Assembly: GCA_009926615.1 (NCBI GenBank)
Contig: RFOM01000027.1
Coordinates: 1 to 46,111 of the forward strand
Length of the DNA: 46,111 nt
Direction: 5' to 3'
DNA from: Pseudomonadota bacterium
GTDB taxonomy: Bacteria; Bdellovibrionota_B; Oligoflexia; Silvanigrellales; Silvanigrellaceae
Shown: positions 8,377 through 17,207 of the stretch, piece after piece
Position numbering within the stretch: position 1 is the first letter of the stretch
Layout: each line of letters begins with the position of its first letter
Notes under the pieces: model-generated
The model's input: only the letters and a program-made list of their open reading frames with translations
Told to the model about the DNA's origin: nothing
The model's database searches: none
Translations under genes and position numbers: made by a program

Positions 8377-9711
8377 ATGAGCAACAGCCCCGTTCAAGCC
8401 AAAGACGCTCAACCCCTTTCGACCCAAGGATACAGGGGCACGCGCGACTTTTACCCCGAACTGCAGCGGCTCCGCAGCTGGATGTACGGACACATCAAAA
8501 ATGTTCTCGAGGGCTACGGCTACGAGGAATACGACGGCCCGATTCTTGAGCCGCTCGAACTGTATGCCAGCAAATCAAGCGAAGAAATTGTCAGTGAGCA
8601 GCTCTACTCTTTTGATGATCGGGGAGGTCGCAAAGTCGGAATCCGGCCCGAAATGACTCCTACGCTTGCACGTATGGTCGCCTCACGTGCCAAGGAACTC
8701 GTCAGACCCATCCGCTGGTACTCCATCCCGACCTGCATGCGCTATGAACGTCCGCAACGCGGCCGGCTGCGCGAATTTGACCAGCTGAACGTTGACGTAT
8801 TCGGGGGAACACCGCTCGATGAAGATATCGAGGTTCTTCTGACCTGCCACGACCTGATGGTCAGACTGGGCGCCAAGCCCTCTGATTTTGAAATTAAAAT
8901 CAATCACCGCGGACTTGTCGATGACCTGCTTTTTGGTGTCCTCAATCTGAATACCTCGCAGAAGTCGGCAATCCTCAGACTGCTGGACAAAAAAGATAAA
9001 CTGTCGGCCGAAGCATTTCGTGAGGAAGCCGGAAAACTTTGGCTCTCCGGCACGGACATCGAAAAACTTGAACAGTTCATGAGTCAGCCGCTCTCCGAAC
9101 TTCGTCCTCTGATGGGTGATAAAACAACTCATCTGGACGCACTCAGCGAAAGACTTGCCTGTCTGCAAAGCGTGATTCCGGCCGAATGCATCCGCTTTGA
9201 TGCCTCAATTATGAGGGGATTCGACTACTACACCGGCTTGGTTTTTGAAATTTACGACAAGCATCCCGATAACCGCCGTGCATTGTTCGGCGGCGGTCGC
9301 TACGACAATCTGGTCGGCGCCTTCGGCACGGATCCTCTTGCCGGAATCGGTTACGGTGTCAGTGATGTTTCGCTGCTGAACTTTCTTGAAGTTCACAATC
9401 TGACTCCGGTGCTGAGCAAAAAAACAGAGGTTGCGGTCATCCGCTTCTCTGAGGCCGACAGACCGGCGGCACTCGCACTTTCCCGCACTCTGCGTGAACT
9501 GGGACTGAATGTTGAAACCACTTTGTCTGCGGCAAAGTTCGGTAAACAAATTCAGTGGGCCGAACGGACAGGCGCCAAGGCGGTGGTTTTCAGGGGTGAA
9601 GACGAACTCAAAAACGGAACGTTCGCCTGCAAATGGCTGGCAACCGGAGTGCAGGAGATTTTCCCGATGAACGATCCGGAAGAGTTTTCAAAAAAACTTT
9701 CACTCGTCTGA
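8377..9711 (+). CDS. hisS: histidyl-tRNA synthetase
   Basis: A 444-residue class II aminoacyl-tRNA synthetase that charges tRNA-His. I chose ATG 8377, with GGAG seven bases upstream (protein start MSNSPVQAK), over an in-frame ATG 69 bases earlier that lacks a ribosome site. Visible family motifs are GTRDFYP at the start, EEIVSEQLYSFDDRGG, GIRPEMTPTLARM, motif 2 (CMRYERPQRGRLREFDQLN), and motif 3-region FGGGRYDNLVGAFG with LAGIGYGVS. A C-terminal anticodon-binding domain follows from about residue 350 (VAVIRFSE, LRELGLNVE). It is convergent with ruvC, seven bases apart. An intrinsic terminator in the right orientation lies 55 bases after its stop, inside ruvC. Confidence 0.96.
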   Translation: MSNSPVQAKDAQPLSTQGYRGTRDFYPELQRLRSWMYGHIKNVLEGYGYEEYDGPILEPLELYASKSSEEIVSEQLYSFDDRGGRKVGIRPEMTPTLARMVASRAKELVRPIRWYSIPTCMRYERPQRGRLREFDQLNVDVFGGTPLDEDIEVLLTCHDLMVRLGAKPSDFEIKINHRGLVDDLLFGVLNLNTSQKSAILRLLDKKDKLSAEAFREEAGKLWLSGTDIEKLEQFMSQPLSELRPLMGDKTTHLDALSERLACLQSVIPAECIRFDASIMRGFDYYTGLVFEIYDKHPDNRRALFGGGRYDNLVGAFGTDPLAGIGYGVSDVSLLNFLEVHNLTPVLSKKTEVAVIRFSEADRPAALALSRTLRELGLNVETTLSAAKFGKQIQWAERTGAKAVVFRGEDELKNGTFACKWLATGVQEIFPMNDPEEFSKKLSLV

Positions 9712-9724
9712 AATACGGTCAGAC
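9706..9724. repeat. inverted repeat spanning both stop codons of hisS and ruvC
   Basis: GTCTGA (9706-9711, containing the hisS TGA) and TCAGAC (9719-9724, containing the ruvC stop on the minus strand) form a perfect six-base inverted repeat with a seven-base loop. On the minus strand a run of seven T (9696-9690) follows nine bases later, so it might serve as an inefficient terminator for the mreC-ruvC operon. The distance to the T run is longer than in a standard intrinsic terminator. Confidence 0.35.
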
Positions 9725-10369
9725 ATCAGACTTGCGCCTGTCGGCGAGGAAGATCTCAAAGCCCTGCCCGCGTTTGCCGCGGGCCTTTTTTTGTCCATGA
9801 TCAGCTGCTGCCCAGCGGGAACCGCCGGCCCTTTGTTTCTCACGGCGACTTCCGGAACCGCCTGCTGCCAGAGGCACACCTTCCGTTTGAGCGCGTTTTT
9901 CACGCAGTGCATGAGCATACGCGACCGCAAGTGCATCGCTGGCATCGAAGGGAAGATTTTCAAACGACACTTTAAGAATTTGCGAAAGCGCCCTTGCCAC
10001 CGATTCTTTGCTTGAACGGCCATGCGCCAGAACAGCTTTTTTTACTGCAGTGGGAGACAATTCATGGACCGCAACACCGCGCTGATGGGCCAAGGCCAGA
10101 ACCACACCGCGGGCGTGGCCGAGAAAAAGAGCCGAGCGGATATTTTGTGCGACAAAGGCCTGCTCAACGCAAACCGAATGTGGAGAGTATAGTTCGACAA
10201 CGCGCACGAGTTCTGTGGCCAATGAGGAAAGTCTTGCGGCAAGAGGAAGTTCAGCGTCGAAACGCCAGACGCCGGCGCAGACACCGGCGATTCGTCCGTC
10301 AGGAAAAAGGTCTACAATTCCGTATCCGGCAACCCGCGTTCCCGGATCGATTCCCAATATTCTGAGCAT
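9719..10369 (-). CDS. ruvC: crossover junction endodeoxyribonuclease RuvC
   Basis: A 216-residue Holliday-junction resolvase that acts with RuvAB in recombination repair. All four acidic catalytic residues are seen: Asp 7 (GIDPGT), Glu 69 (CVEQAF), Asp 142 and Asp 145 (FDASDALAVAYAHA). The enzyme core ends near residue 160, as in E. coli. About 50 extra residues follow and are very basic (QKKARGKRGQ). The region coding this tail also carries the intrinsic terminator of the opposing hisS gene. The ATG overlaps the upstream cytochrome stop by one base (TAATG), making ruvC the last gene of the mreC operon. ruvA and ruvB are not in the window. Confidence 0.93.
   Translation of the reverse strand: MLRILGIDPGTRVAGYGIVDLFPDGRIAGVCAGVWRFDAELPLAARLSSLATELVRVVELYSPHSVCVEQAFVAQNIRSALFLGHARGVVLALAHQRGVAVHELSPTAVKKAVLAHGRSSKESVARALSQILKVSFENLPFDASDALAVAYAHALREKRAQTEGVPLAAGGSGSRREKQRAGGSRWAAADHGQKKARGKRGQGFEIFLADRRKSDV
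9766..9792 (+). terminator. intrinsic terminator for hisS, embedded in the 3' end of ruvC
   Basis: Stem GCCCGCG (9766-9772) and CGCGGGC (9778-9784) with a five-base loop, followed by seven T (9786-9792). It is a classical Rho-independent terminator on the plus strand. It lies 55 bases beyond the hisS stop and wholly inside the antisense ruvC coding region, where it encodes the ARGKRG part of the basic tail. Confidence 0.8.
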
Positions 10370-10866
10370 TATTTTACCTTCTCTGAACGGAGGGAAAGAA
10401 CATGATCAGCCAGACTTCCGAGCTCTGCTTCCGAGGAAATTTCTTTGCCGTAGGACGGCATGGCGCCTTTGCCCGACTTAACGATTTCGATGACAGCTTC
10501 CCGTGTCTGCGGTCCGCTCCACGGTCCGTCGGCCAGATTTGTCGGACGAGCAGTCATCATCCGTGCCATTGTCGTTTGTGCCTTGCCGTCTGCTCCATGA
10601 CAGCCTGCACAAAATCTCGCATAAAGCCGCGCGCCCGTGCTCCCTTGTCTGAGTTCCGAAGGTCCGATCGGAGTCGCAGGCGCGGACGCCTGAGCCGGCC
10701 GCATGTCGGCTTCAGTGCGCTGAGGCCTTGCGGCACCTGCACCAATCTCGGGTTTTTCAGGAACACAAGTCAAAACAAGCCCGCACAGCCCGACAGTTAA
10801 GGCTGTTCCGATTGCAAAAATCCTGCCGCGTCCGGCATTTTTTTCTGAGTCCGTCTTTTCTTCCAT
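10369..10866 (-). CDS. membrane-anchored monoheme c-type cytochrome
   Basis: A 165-residue protein with an N-terminal membrane segment (about residues 16-34, IFAIGTALTVGLCGLVLTC) and a periplasmic cytochrome c domain. The heme site is CAGCH (Cys 86, Cys 89, His 90) and the likely axial Met is Met 136 in GAMPSYGKE. A Pro/Ala-rich linker (about 45-72) joins anchor and heme domain. The hydrophobic segment ends in Cys 34, but Thr precedes it, which is not a good lipobox, so a transmembrane anchor is favoured. It lies between rodA and ruvC in the cell-shape operon, 23 bases after rodA and overlapping ruvC by one base. A role in electron transfer is clear; its partner is not. Confidence 0.88.
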   Translation of the reverse strand: MEEKTDSEKNAGRGRIFAIGTALTVGLCGLVLTCVPEKPEIGAGAARPQRTEADMRPAQASAPATPIGPSELRQGSTGARLYARFCAGCHGADGKAQTTMARMMTARPTNLADGPWSGPQTREAVIEIVKSGKGAMPSYGKEISSEAELGSLADHVLSLRSEKVK

Positions 10867-10889
10867 TGCCGATTCCCGTCCGGATTTTG

Positions 10890-12008
10890 TTACGTTGACG
10901 AAGATGCGCGCCTGCGCTCAACGGCGATGAGCAATCCGATACAACTCATGACTGTCAGCATGTGGCTTCCACCGTAGCTGACGAGCGACAGAGGAACACC
11001 GACCACAGGAAACCAGCCGAGTACCATCGTCACATTAATCAAAAAATGAAACAGAAAAAATCCTGCAACACCAAGTGAAATGAGCGCAGAAAATGTATCA
11101 CGCGCCTTTTCCGCAATCTGAAAAATCTGGAGCAGCAGCAAAAGATACAAACCAAAAACAACGACGCATCCGACAAAGCCCTGTTCTTCGGCCCAAACGG
11201 AAAAAGCAAAGTCCGTGTGCCGTTCGGGCAGAAAGCTCAGCTGGCTTTGTGTTCCCTGCTGGAATCCGCGCCCCCACACGCCTCCGCTTCCCACGGCAAT
11301 CATGCTTTGAATTGAGTGATAACCGGCACCCTTGGGATCGCGCATCGGATTGATGAAGTTCAGTACGCGCAACTTCTGATAGTCATAAAGGACAAAGTTC
11401 CATGCGATTATCGACGCACTCAGACCGGTAAAAACCACAATCGCTATACTTGTCCAGTTCACTCTGACAAATGCAATCTGAAAACACGCAATAAGCAGAA
11501 CCAGACCCGAAGTTCCCAAATCGGGCTGAACGAGAACCAGCAAAAAAGGAATACCGACCACGATCATCTGACGCCAAAGCGTCAGAAGCGTAAACTCATG
11601 AACACCTTTCATGAACATAAAACTGCGCGCAACAATAAGAATGATCACGAATTTGGCGAGCTCGCTCGGCTGGACACGAATGGGACCCAGTGAAAGCCAG
11701 CGCTGTGAACCTTTGGCGATTTGTCCGCTGACATCGACCGCAAACAGCATCGCGCACACAATGAAGTAACTTAAAAAACTCAACCGTTCGATGGACCGGA
11801 GATCCATTAAAACGCCCCAGAAGGCCATGGCCAGTGTGCCCACCAACGCCCACTTGAGCTGGTCGTTGAAACGGAACGGCGAAACGTCTGCACCTGTCGC
11901 ACTGTACATATTGAACAATCCGACACCGACGAGCAGGTAAACGGTCACCAGCAACGACCATGGCGTCCCGCGAAATCTTTCCTTAATTAACTGCCAAAAC
12001 AAAACCAC
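10890..12008 (-). CDS. rodA: rod-shape SEDS peptidoglycan glycosyltransferase RodA
   Basis: A 372-residue polytopic membrane enzyme that polymerises lipid II during cell elongation, working with PBP2. Diagnostic features: SQRWLSLGPIRVQPSE (residues 101-116), the catalytic Asp 224 in NPMRDPKGAGYH, and LPERHTDFAFSVWAEEQGFVG-like sequence near residues 255-275. About ten hydrophobic segments are visible. The start is GTG 12008, with AGGAG nine bases upstream. It follows mrdA after 14 bases, the usual mrdA-rodA pairing. FtsW is less likely because of the PBP2/MreCD context and short N-terminus. Confidence 0.95.
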   Translation of the reverse strand: MVLFWQLIKERFRGTPWSLLVTVYLLVGVGLFNMYSATGADVSPFRFNDQLKWALVGTLAMAFWGVLMDLRSIERLSFLSYFIVCAMLFAVDVSGQIAKGSQRWLSLGPIRVQPSELAKFVIILIVARSFMFMKGVHEFTLLTLWRQMIVVGIPFLLVLVQPDLGTSGLVLLIACFQIAFVRVNWTSIAIVVFTGLSASIIAWNFVLYDYQKLRVLNFINPMRDPKGAGYHSIQSMIAVGSGGVWGRGFQQGTQSQLSFLPERHTDFAFSVWAEEQGFVGCVVVFGLYLLLLLQIFQIAEKARDTFSALISLGVAGFFLFHFLINVTMVLGWFPVVGVPLSLVSYGGSHMLTVMSCIGLLIAVERRRASSST

Positions 12009-12022
12009 CTGAAAATACTCCT

Positions 12023-14029
12023 TCAGTCGCCTGCAGCTTCGTCGTTACGATTGTCCTCTCCGCCGTTTTCGGAATCGGCAGGAGGCAAAACATCCACAGC
12101 CGGTGAAACCCTCTGTTCATCGAGAGGAGTCTTCCGATCGACGGCTTTCTGAGTCACTTTGACGCTCGCAAATTTCTCCGGATGCGCTTTTCGCAAATAG
12201 GCTTCCAGAACCTTCTGAACAATCGGTGCAGCCTGAGCGCCTCCTCCGCCGCCGTCGAATTCGCTGAGCGCCACAACGGCAATTTCAGGATTTTCAGCCG
12301 GAGCATAGGCTGCAAACCACGCATGGTCGCGCTGCTGGAAATGGACCTCGTCCTGATCTTTGGAGCGCTTCAATGCCGCTGTCTGTGCCGTACCCGTTTT
12401 TCCTGCAATTCTGAATCCGGCGACGGCCGAGCGCTTGCCTGTTCCTGTAGGATTCATAACAACATCTTCAAGTCCCGAACGGACAACTGCCATGTTCTCA
12501 GGTTTGTAACTGATCTTGCGGCGTGTGACAGGCTTTTCTTCAGCCACTACATTGCCGTTGGCATCGACAATTTTTTTCAGAAGATAAGGTTTGTAAACTT
12601 TTCCGCCGTTTCCGACTGCGGCCATCATGGTGACAATTTGAAGCGGGGTCATCAGGTTGTATCCCTGACCAATCGAGACGTTGATTGTGTCACCGCTTTG
12701 CCAAGGTGCGCCTTTCGACTGCAGCTTCCATTCCGTTGTCGGAACAAGCCCCGGCCGCTCAAGATTCAAATCAAGTCCGGTCTTTTCGCCGAGCCCGAAG
12801 GCACGTGACCATTTGGCAATCCGGTCAACACCGAGCAGGTTACCCACCTGATAATAAAAAACGTCGCAGCTTTCTTCCAAAGAACGCCGCAGATTGACAA
12901 CACCATGTCCTGTCTTTTTCCAGCAGCGCCACTTGCCGTTACCGAGGGTAAACACACCGTTGCACGAATAGGTGCGCTGAGGAGAAACAACCCCTTCCTC
13001 AAGTGCAGCCAAAGCCGTGATTATTTTAAAAACCGAGCCGGGGGGATATTCGCCGCCGGTCACTTTATCAAGAAGAGGCTTGAACGGATTCGTCTGCAGA
13101 AGCTGCCAGTCTTCGCCTGTCAATCCGTCCTGATACATCGACAGGCTGAAATTGGGATGACTGACGTATGCGAGAATTTCACCGTTCTGCGCATTCATCG
13201 CGACAACGGCACCGTTTTTGTTGCGGAATGCTTCAACGGCAGCGCGCTGAATGTCATCATCAATCGTGAGAACCACATCGTTGCCGCGGGTTGCGGATTT
13301 GCGGGTGCTCAAACCAAAATCCATAGCCGAAGCCGACTGAAGACGACCAAATGCATCGACCTGAAGATAGTCTTTGCCTTCAATGCCGCGAAGACTGTTT
13401 TCATACTTCTTCTCGACACCCATCTTCCCGATAATTGAACCGACTTTATACTGATAATCACGGGCAACTGAGTTCAGAGAATCAAGCTCGCGGTTGGTGA
13501 CTTCGCCCAAGTAACCAAAGAGATGTGCCGAGTCGCTGCGCTGGTAGTCACGGCGGGGAGCCGTATCAACGTCAACACCCGGCAAAAAGAATTTATTCGA
13601 CTCCATCATGGCGACTTCATGCAACGTCAGGTTGCGTTTGATTCGAATCGGGACAAAGTGCGGAATACTGGCCGACTCGGCCAGACGCTTTTCAATTTGT
13701 TCAAGAGGAATGCTGAAAAGTTCGGACACAATTTTGAGTGTCTGCTCGCGGTTTTGGAGATACTGGGGAATGATCACCAAATCGAAAAACGGACGGTTCG
13801 AAAGCATGAGGCTGCCGTTACGGTCAAAAATCAGACCGCGCGGCGACGGACGCGTCACTTCGCGCACACGGTTGCGTTCCGAGGCGATCGCAAAATCCTT
13901 GCCTTTGAGAATTTGCAGATACCAGAGCCGGCCGACGAGTGACAGAACCAAAAAAGCGAATACGGCAATAGCAAGATAAATACGTCGGGGATCAATGATC
14001 ACTTCGGATTTAAATCGATTATCAACCAA
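12023..14029 (-). CDS. mrdA: penicillin-binding protein 2 (elongation transpeptidase)
   Basis: A 668-residue class B penicillin-binding protein that crosslinks peptidoglycan in the lateral wall. It has one N-terminal membrane anchor (residues about 17-35), the pedestal domain (RPSPRGLIFDRNG, residues 60-72), and a transpeptidase domain with all three motifs: SxxK at Ser 332-Lys 335 (PPGSVFK), SCD at 387-389 (interpreted as the SxN-type motif), and KTG at 544-546 (AGKTGTAQ). The C-terminal 60 residues are polar and Asp/Glu-rich. The start appears to be TTG 14029, with GGGAG eight bases upstream and 14 bases after the mreD stop; no ATG is better placed. It is followed by rodA. Confidence 0.95.
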   Translation of the reverse strand: MVDNRFKSEVIIDPRRIYLAIAVFAFLVLSLVGRLWYLQILKGKDFAIASERNRVREVTRPSPRGLIFDRNGSLMLSNRPFFDLVIIPQYLQNREQTLKIVSELFSIPLEQIEKRLAESASIPHFVPIRIKRNLTLHEVAMMESNKFFLPGVDVDTAPRRDYQRSDSAHLFGYLGEVTNRELDSLNSVARDYQYKVGSIIGKMGVEKKYENSLRGIEGKDYLQVDAFGRLQSASAMDFGLSTRKSATRGNDVVLTIDDDIQRAAVEAFRNKNGAVVAMNAQNGEILAYVSHPNFSLSMYQDGLTGEDWQLLQTNPFKPLLDKVTGGEYPPGSVFKIITALAALEEGVVSPQRTYSCNGVFTLGNGKWRCWKKTGHGVVNLRRSLEESCDVFYYQVGNLLGVDRIAKWSRAFGLGEKTGLDLNLERPGLVPTTEWKLQSKGAPWQSGDTINVSIGQGYNLMTPLQIVTMMAAVGNGGKVYKPYLLKKIVDANGNVVAEEKPVTRRKISYKPENMAVVRSGLEDVVMNPTGTGKRSAVAGFRIAGKTGTAQTAALKRSKDQDEVHFQQRDHAWFAAYAPAENPEIAVVALSEFDGGGGGAQAAPIVQKVLEAYLRKAHPEKFASVKVTQKAVDRKTPLDEQRVSPAVDVLPPADSENGGEDNRNDEAAGD

Positions 14030-14043
14030 GTTCCCGACTCCCT

Positions 14044-14589
14044 CTAGCTTTCCACAAGGTCCTGCCGGTGGTCACGGCGGGCCGTGGCATCGAACAAGCC
14101 GTCCAGACGCGACAGAATTCCAAAAAGAGGAACCGAGGCGACGGTTGTCACAATCAGACTCGGTGCGATTTTCAAAACAAAGGTCATGAGTTCAGGAACT
14201 CTGTGCACCTTGTTCAAACTTCCGTATATCAAAACAAACTTGAGCAGAAAAATAGCTGAAAAGACAAGTATCTGACTGCTCAGCTTGTGGAGCGCGATCA
14301 CTTTGGCAACAAGGTTCGAAATAACGAGTGCCAGCAAATAGTACATCAGATAAAAGCCGTCGGGCGCGCCCGAAAACATATGCATCAGAGCCGCAACAAA
14401 AAATATCCTGACGATGGCACCGAAAAGCAGATGTTCAATCGAAACATAGACGACATAGATTGTTACGAGATCAACATGCAGCCAGCCGGACGACGAGCGC
14501 GAAAGAATATACGCCTGAAAATAAACGGCAACGAATGCCAGAACAGCCATAACAACCGCATGAACCTGCCATGCGCGCATGCGGAGCAT
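14044..14589 (-). CDS. mreD: rod shape-determining protein MreD
   Basis: A 181-residue, very hydrophobic protein with about five membrane segments and the polar C-terminus typical of MreD. It is an inner-membrane part of the elongasome. Sequence conservation in this family is low, so the call rests on size, topology, the segment SRSSSGWLHVDLVTIYVVYV and the position between mreC and mrdA. Three start codons lie in a row (TTG 14595, ATG 14592, ATG 14589). GGAGG is only three bases before ATG 14592 but six before ATG 14589, so I prefer the latter. The mreC stop overlaps this region, so the two are translationally coupled. Confidence 0.88.
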   Translation of the reverse strand: MLRMRAWQVHAVVMAVLAFVAVYFQAYILSRSSSGWLHVDLVTIYVVYVSIEHLLFGAIVRIFFVAALMHMFSGAPDGFYLMYYLLALVISNLVAKVIALHKLSSQILVFSAIFLLKFVLIYGSLNKVHRVPELMTFVLKIAPSLIVTTVASVPLFGILSRLDGLFDATARRDHRQDLVES

Positions 14590-14591
14590 CA

Positions 14592-15491
14592 TCAACCTCC
14601 GGATCGGCTTGGAACAGATTCAACCAGCTTCTTCATCCAGTCGACACCGCCGAGTCTGCGGATAACGTCGACCTCACGGCTGCTTCTCAGCAGGATGAGC
14701 GCTTCGGAAACCTCGGCAAAATTGACCGCAGGTTCAACTTCAATCAACTGGCTGACACCGTCCGGCTCGACTCTGATTTTTGTCACTTTGCCAACAACAA
14801 TTCCACGCGGAAAAGGACCGGTCAGACCGCTTGTGACAATCTCGTCGCCGACGATCACCCTGCTGCCGCGGTCGGCGTATTTGAACAACATTCCCTGTCC
14901 GGCACTTCCTTCCAGCATCCCGCGTCTGCGGTTGCGCGCAACAATAACGTCGAGGTTGGAGTTCGGGTCGGTCAAAAGAAGAACGTCGGAATAAGTTCCC
15001 AAAGTTCTCATGACGACACCGACCGCCCCGTCGGCAGCCACCACCGCCATCCCCGGCAGAACACCGTCGGACTCACCGCGGTTCATGCGAATGCTTTTGT
15101 ATAGGAAGCTGGGGTCGGCGCTGTGCACGTGACCGGAAACAAATTTCAGATTCACCTGACGGACAAAATTGAGAAGCTTATGCAGCCGCTCGTTCTCCCG
15201 CTCAACCTCCTTGAGCATTTGCATACGAACCGAAAGCTGCGCGTTTTCTTCCTCAAGCCTGTCCGCTTCTTCGCGGGCTCCGCGAAGATCAACATAGGAA
15301 TCAACAAGTTCCCGAGCCTGATGGGTGACCAGATTGAAGCTGAACTCCACAGGACGGCTCAGGGTATAAACGACCTTCTCAAGAAAAGATAAATCACGGC
15401 GTGTCGAAACATCCGAAGAGTAAAACGCGAACGGAAATACAATTGCACACAAAATCAGCAACGCAAAACCATATCTGCGGAACACGAGCAT
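14592..15491 (-). CDS. mreC: rod shape-determining protein MreC
   Basis: A 299-residue bitopic protein. One membrane segment (residues about 8-25) is followed by a long coiled coil (about 70-112, rich in Glu, Leu and Arg: EEADRLEEENAQLSVRMQML) and the two-beta-barrel MreC domain, with SADPSFLYKSIRMNRGESDGV-like sequence and DEIVTSGLTGPFPRGIVVG. It links MreB to PBP2 in the periplasm. It is the first gene of mreC-mreD-mrdA-rodA-cytochrome-ruvC; mreB is not directly upstream, so it must be elsewhere. AGGA lies seven bases before the ATG. A TATAAA box on the minus strand at 15539-15534 could be its -10 element, but I see no good -35. Confidence 0.95.
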   Translation of the reverse strand: MLVFRRYGFALLILCAIVFPFAFYSSDVSTRRDLSFLEKVVYTLSRPVEFSFNLVTHQARELVDSYVDLRGAREEADRLEEENAQLSVRMQMLKEVERENERLHKLLNFVRQVNLKFVSGHVHSADPSFLYKSIRMNRGESDGVLPGMAVVAADGAVGVVMRTLGTYSDVLLLTDPNSNLDVIVARNRRRGMLEGSAGQGMLFKYADRGSRVIVGDEIVTSGLTGPFPRGIVVGKVTKIRVEPDGVSQLIEVEPAVNFAEVSEALILLRSSREVDVIRRLGGVDWMKKLVESVPSRSGG

Positions 15492-15618
15492 GGTGACGTC
15501 CTATCGGGTTGTCATTATTTGTAACGCGTTCAATTTATAGCCACTTGGTTGAAAAAGAAAGCTCGCGTGCTAAAAGATTTAGAGCCGGTTCGGGGTTCAG
15601 CCTGAACTCGGACAGTCT

Positions 15619-15634
15619 GTCACACGGTTGTGAC
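15619..15634. promoter_or_regulatory. palindrome between divergent mreC and ppiD-like genes
   Basis: GTCACA (15619-15624), spacer CGGT, TGTGAC (15629-15634): a perfect six-base inverted repeat 38 bases upstream of the chaperone start, in the 180-base divergent region. It resembles the half-sites of CRP/FNR-type regulators but in the opposite order. It may be an operator or an mRNA hairpin. Binding cannot be shown from sequence. Confidence 0.3.
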
Positions 15635-15671
15635 GGTCTTGAACGACCGATAGCCCCATGAAGAGGCATGC

Positions 15672-17207
15672 ATGCGTTTATCCACCAAATCCGTTTTATC
15701 TCCCAGTGCCAAATCACTTGCCGTCGGAGTCGTGATCGCTCTTGGTGTTCTGGCGTTTGCCATTACGGGCATTTCTCCGAACCGTTCCGGACTTGATACG
15801 CGTTTGGCCGCTCAGGTCGGAAATCAGGATGTCACGATGCTCGAACTGCAGCGTGTCGTCGAAAATCTGAACCGCCAGACGGGCAACGAGGAAGGCCGGC
15901 GGGAAGCCAACATTCAATCCGGACTCAATCAACTTATTCAAGAAAAAGTTATGCTGGAAGAAGCAAACCGGATCGGCTGGAATCCGTCTGATGCTGCTGT
16001 CGCCCAGTGGATTCGCAGACAGCCCGAATTTCAAAACGAAAAAACAAAGCAGTTCGACATCGCGTTGTACAAAAAATTCCTCAAGTCCGGATACATGAAC
16101 GAACTCGAATTCCATAAACAGGGACGCGATGCTCTCACACTCGAAAAGATGAGTGCGCTCCTTTACCTGCCCGAAGTCACTCCGCGCAGCATTCTGACCG
16201 ACAAGTCCATACGCGACAGCACTGAATTCAGCCTCGAGTTTGCTCAAATCCAGCCAAACCAGCAGAAGTTTAAAGAGAAACTCAACGGCGAAGCGAAAAA
16301 GTACGCTGCCGATGCCGCCAATGACAAAGCACTCAAGGACGCTTACGAGTCCAGTAAAAATGAATTCATCCGCCCGCCGCAGGTCAAAGTCCTCTCAGTT
16401 CTGGTCGCACACAAAGAAGCACAGCGTGCCGAAGGCGATGCCAAAAACCGGTCCAAAGATGACGCCAAAAAGCTGATCGGCGAGATCAGGGAAAAAATTA
16501 CCAAAGGTGAATCATTCCAGAACATCGCTGCCAGCACGAACGACGACGCGACGGCCAAATTGTCCAAAGGCGAAATCGGCTGGGTCGATTCCACGAATAT
16601 CGACCCTGCAACTTCAACCGCCGCCTTTGCATTAAACTCGGGAAATCCGCTCTCCGAAGTCATTGAGACACCCTTCGGATTCCGTCTGCTGAAATGGCAG
16701 GAATCCCGCGAGCGTCTTGAGAAGAAATTTGAGGACGTCAAAATTGAACTTGCCGAACGTGCTCTGAATGACAAGATCAAAAATGAAATGAACAGCCTGA
16801 TTGAAACGGAAATGACCAAACTGCTGACCGAAAAGAAATTTGCCGAAGTTACGGCACTCATTCAAAGCAACGGATTTGAATGGAAAGTGGTTAAAAAGCC
16901 GATCACTCCGCGCACGCGTTTTATCGAGGATCTCGGCCAGTCAGACCCTCTTCTGCCGGTGTTGTTCGGCCTCAAAACCAAGGGTGACATGCCGGCTCAG
17001 TTGCTCGACTTCGGCGGCAAAAAAACCATCGTCCGGCTGGTTTCCCGCAAGGACGGCCTTACGCCTGATGCCGACCGCCTGAAGCGGCTACAGAACGCAG
17101 ACCAGCGGGTTGCTGCGCAGACCTACGTCTCGTCCATGCAGCGCAAGCTCTTCGACATCTATACAAACAACAAAGACATCAAACGCAACACGGAGCTTTT
17201 GCGCTGA
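15672..17207 (+). CDS. PpiD/SurA-like periplasmic peptidyl-prolyl isomerase or chaperone
   Basis: A 511-residue protein with an N-terminal membrane anchor (residues about 15-33), then a SurA/PpiD-type helical domain (QVGNQDVTMLELQRVVENLN; IQSGLNQLIQEKVMLEEANR) and one parvulin-like domain at about 240-355 (QVKVLSVLVAH; KGEIGWVDS; ETPFGFRLLKW). The layout (anchor, chaperone domain, single parvulin) is closer to PpiD than to soluble SurA with its two parvulin units. It should help fold outer-membrane or secreted proteins at the periplasmic face of the inner membrane. GAGG lies five bases before the ATG. It is divergent from mreC, and its stop overlaps the nadK start by one base (TGATG). Confidence 0.8.
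   Translation: MRLSTKSVLSPSAKSLAVGVVIALGVLAFAITGISPNRSGLDTRLAAQVGNQDVTMLELQRVVENLNRQTGNEEGRREANIQSGLNQLIQEKVMLEEANRIGWNPSDAAVAQWIRRQPEFQNEKTKQFDIALYKKFLKSGYMNELEFHKQGRDALTLEKMSALLYLPEVTPRSILTDKSIRDSTEFSLEFAQIQPNQQKFKEKLNGEAKKYAADAANDKALKDAYESSKNEFIRPPQVKVLSVLVAHKEAQRAEGDAKNRSKDDAKKLIGEIREKITKGESFQNIAASTNDDATAKLSKGEIGWVDSTNIDPATSTAAFALNSGNPLSEVIETPFGFRLLKWQESRERLEKKFEDVKIELAERALNDKIKNEMNSLIETEMTKLLTEKKFAEVTALIQSNGFEWKVVKKPITPRTRFIEDLGQSDPLLPVLFGLKTKGDMPAQLLDFGGKKTIVRLVSRKDGLTPDADRLKRLQNADQRVAAQTYVSSMQRKLFDIYTNNKDIKRNTELLR

Noticed and set aside
8209..8493. 95-codon upstream extension of uppS
   Set aside because: It has no ribosome site, would exceed family length and crosses the divergent promoter region and hisS start.
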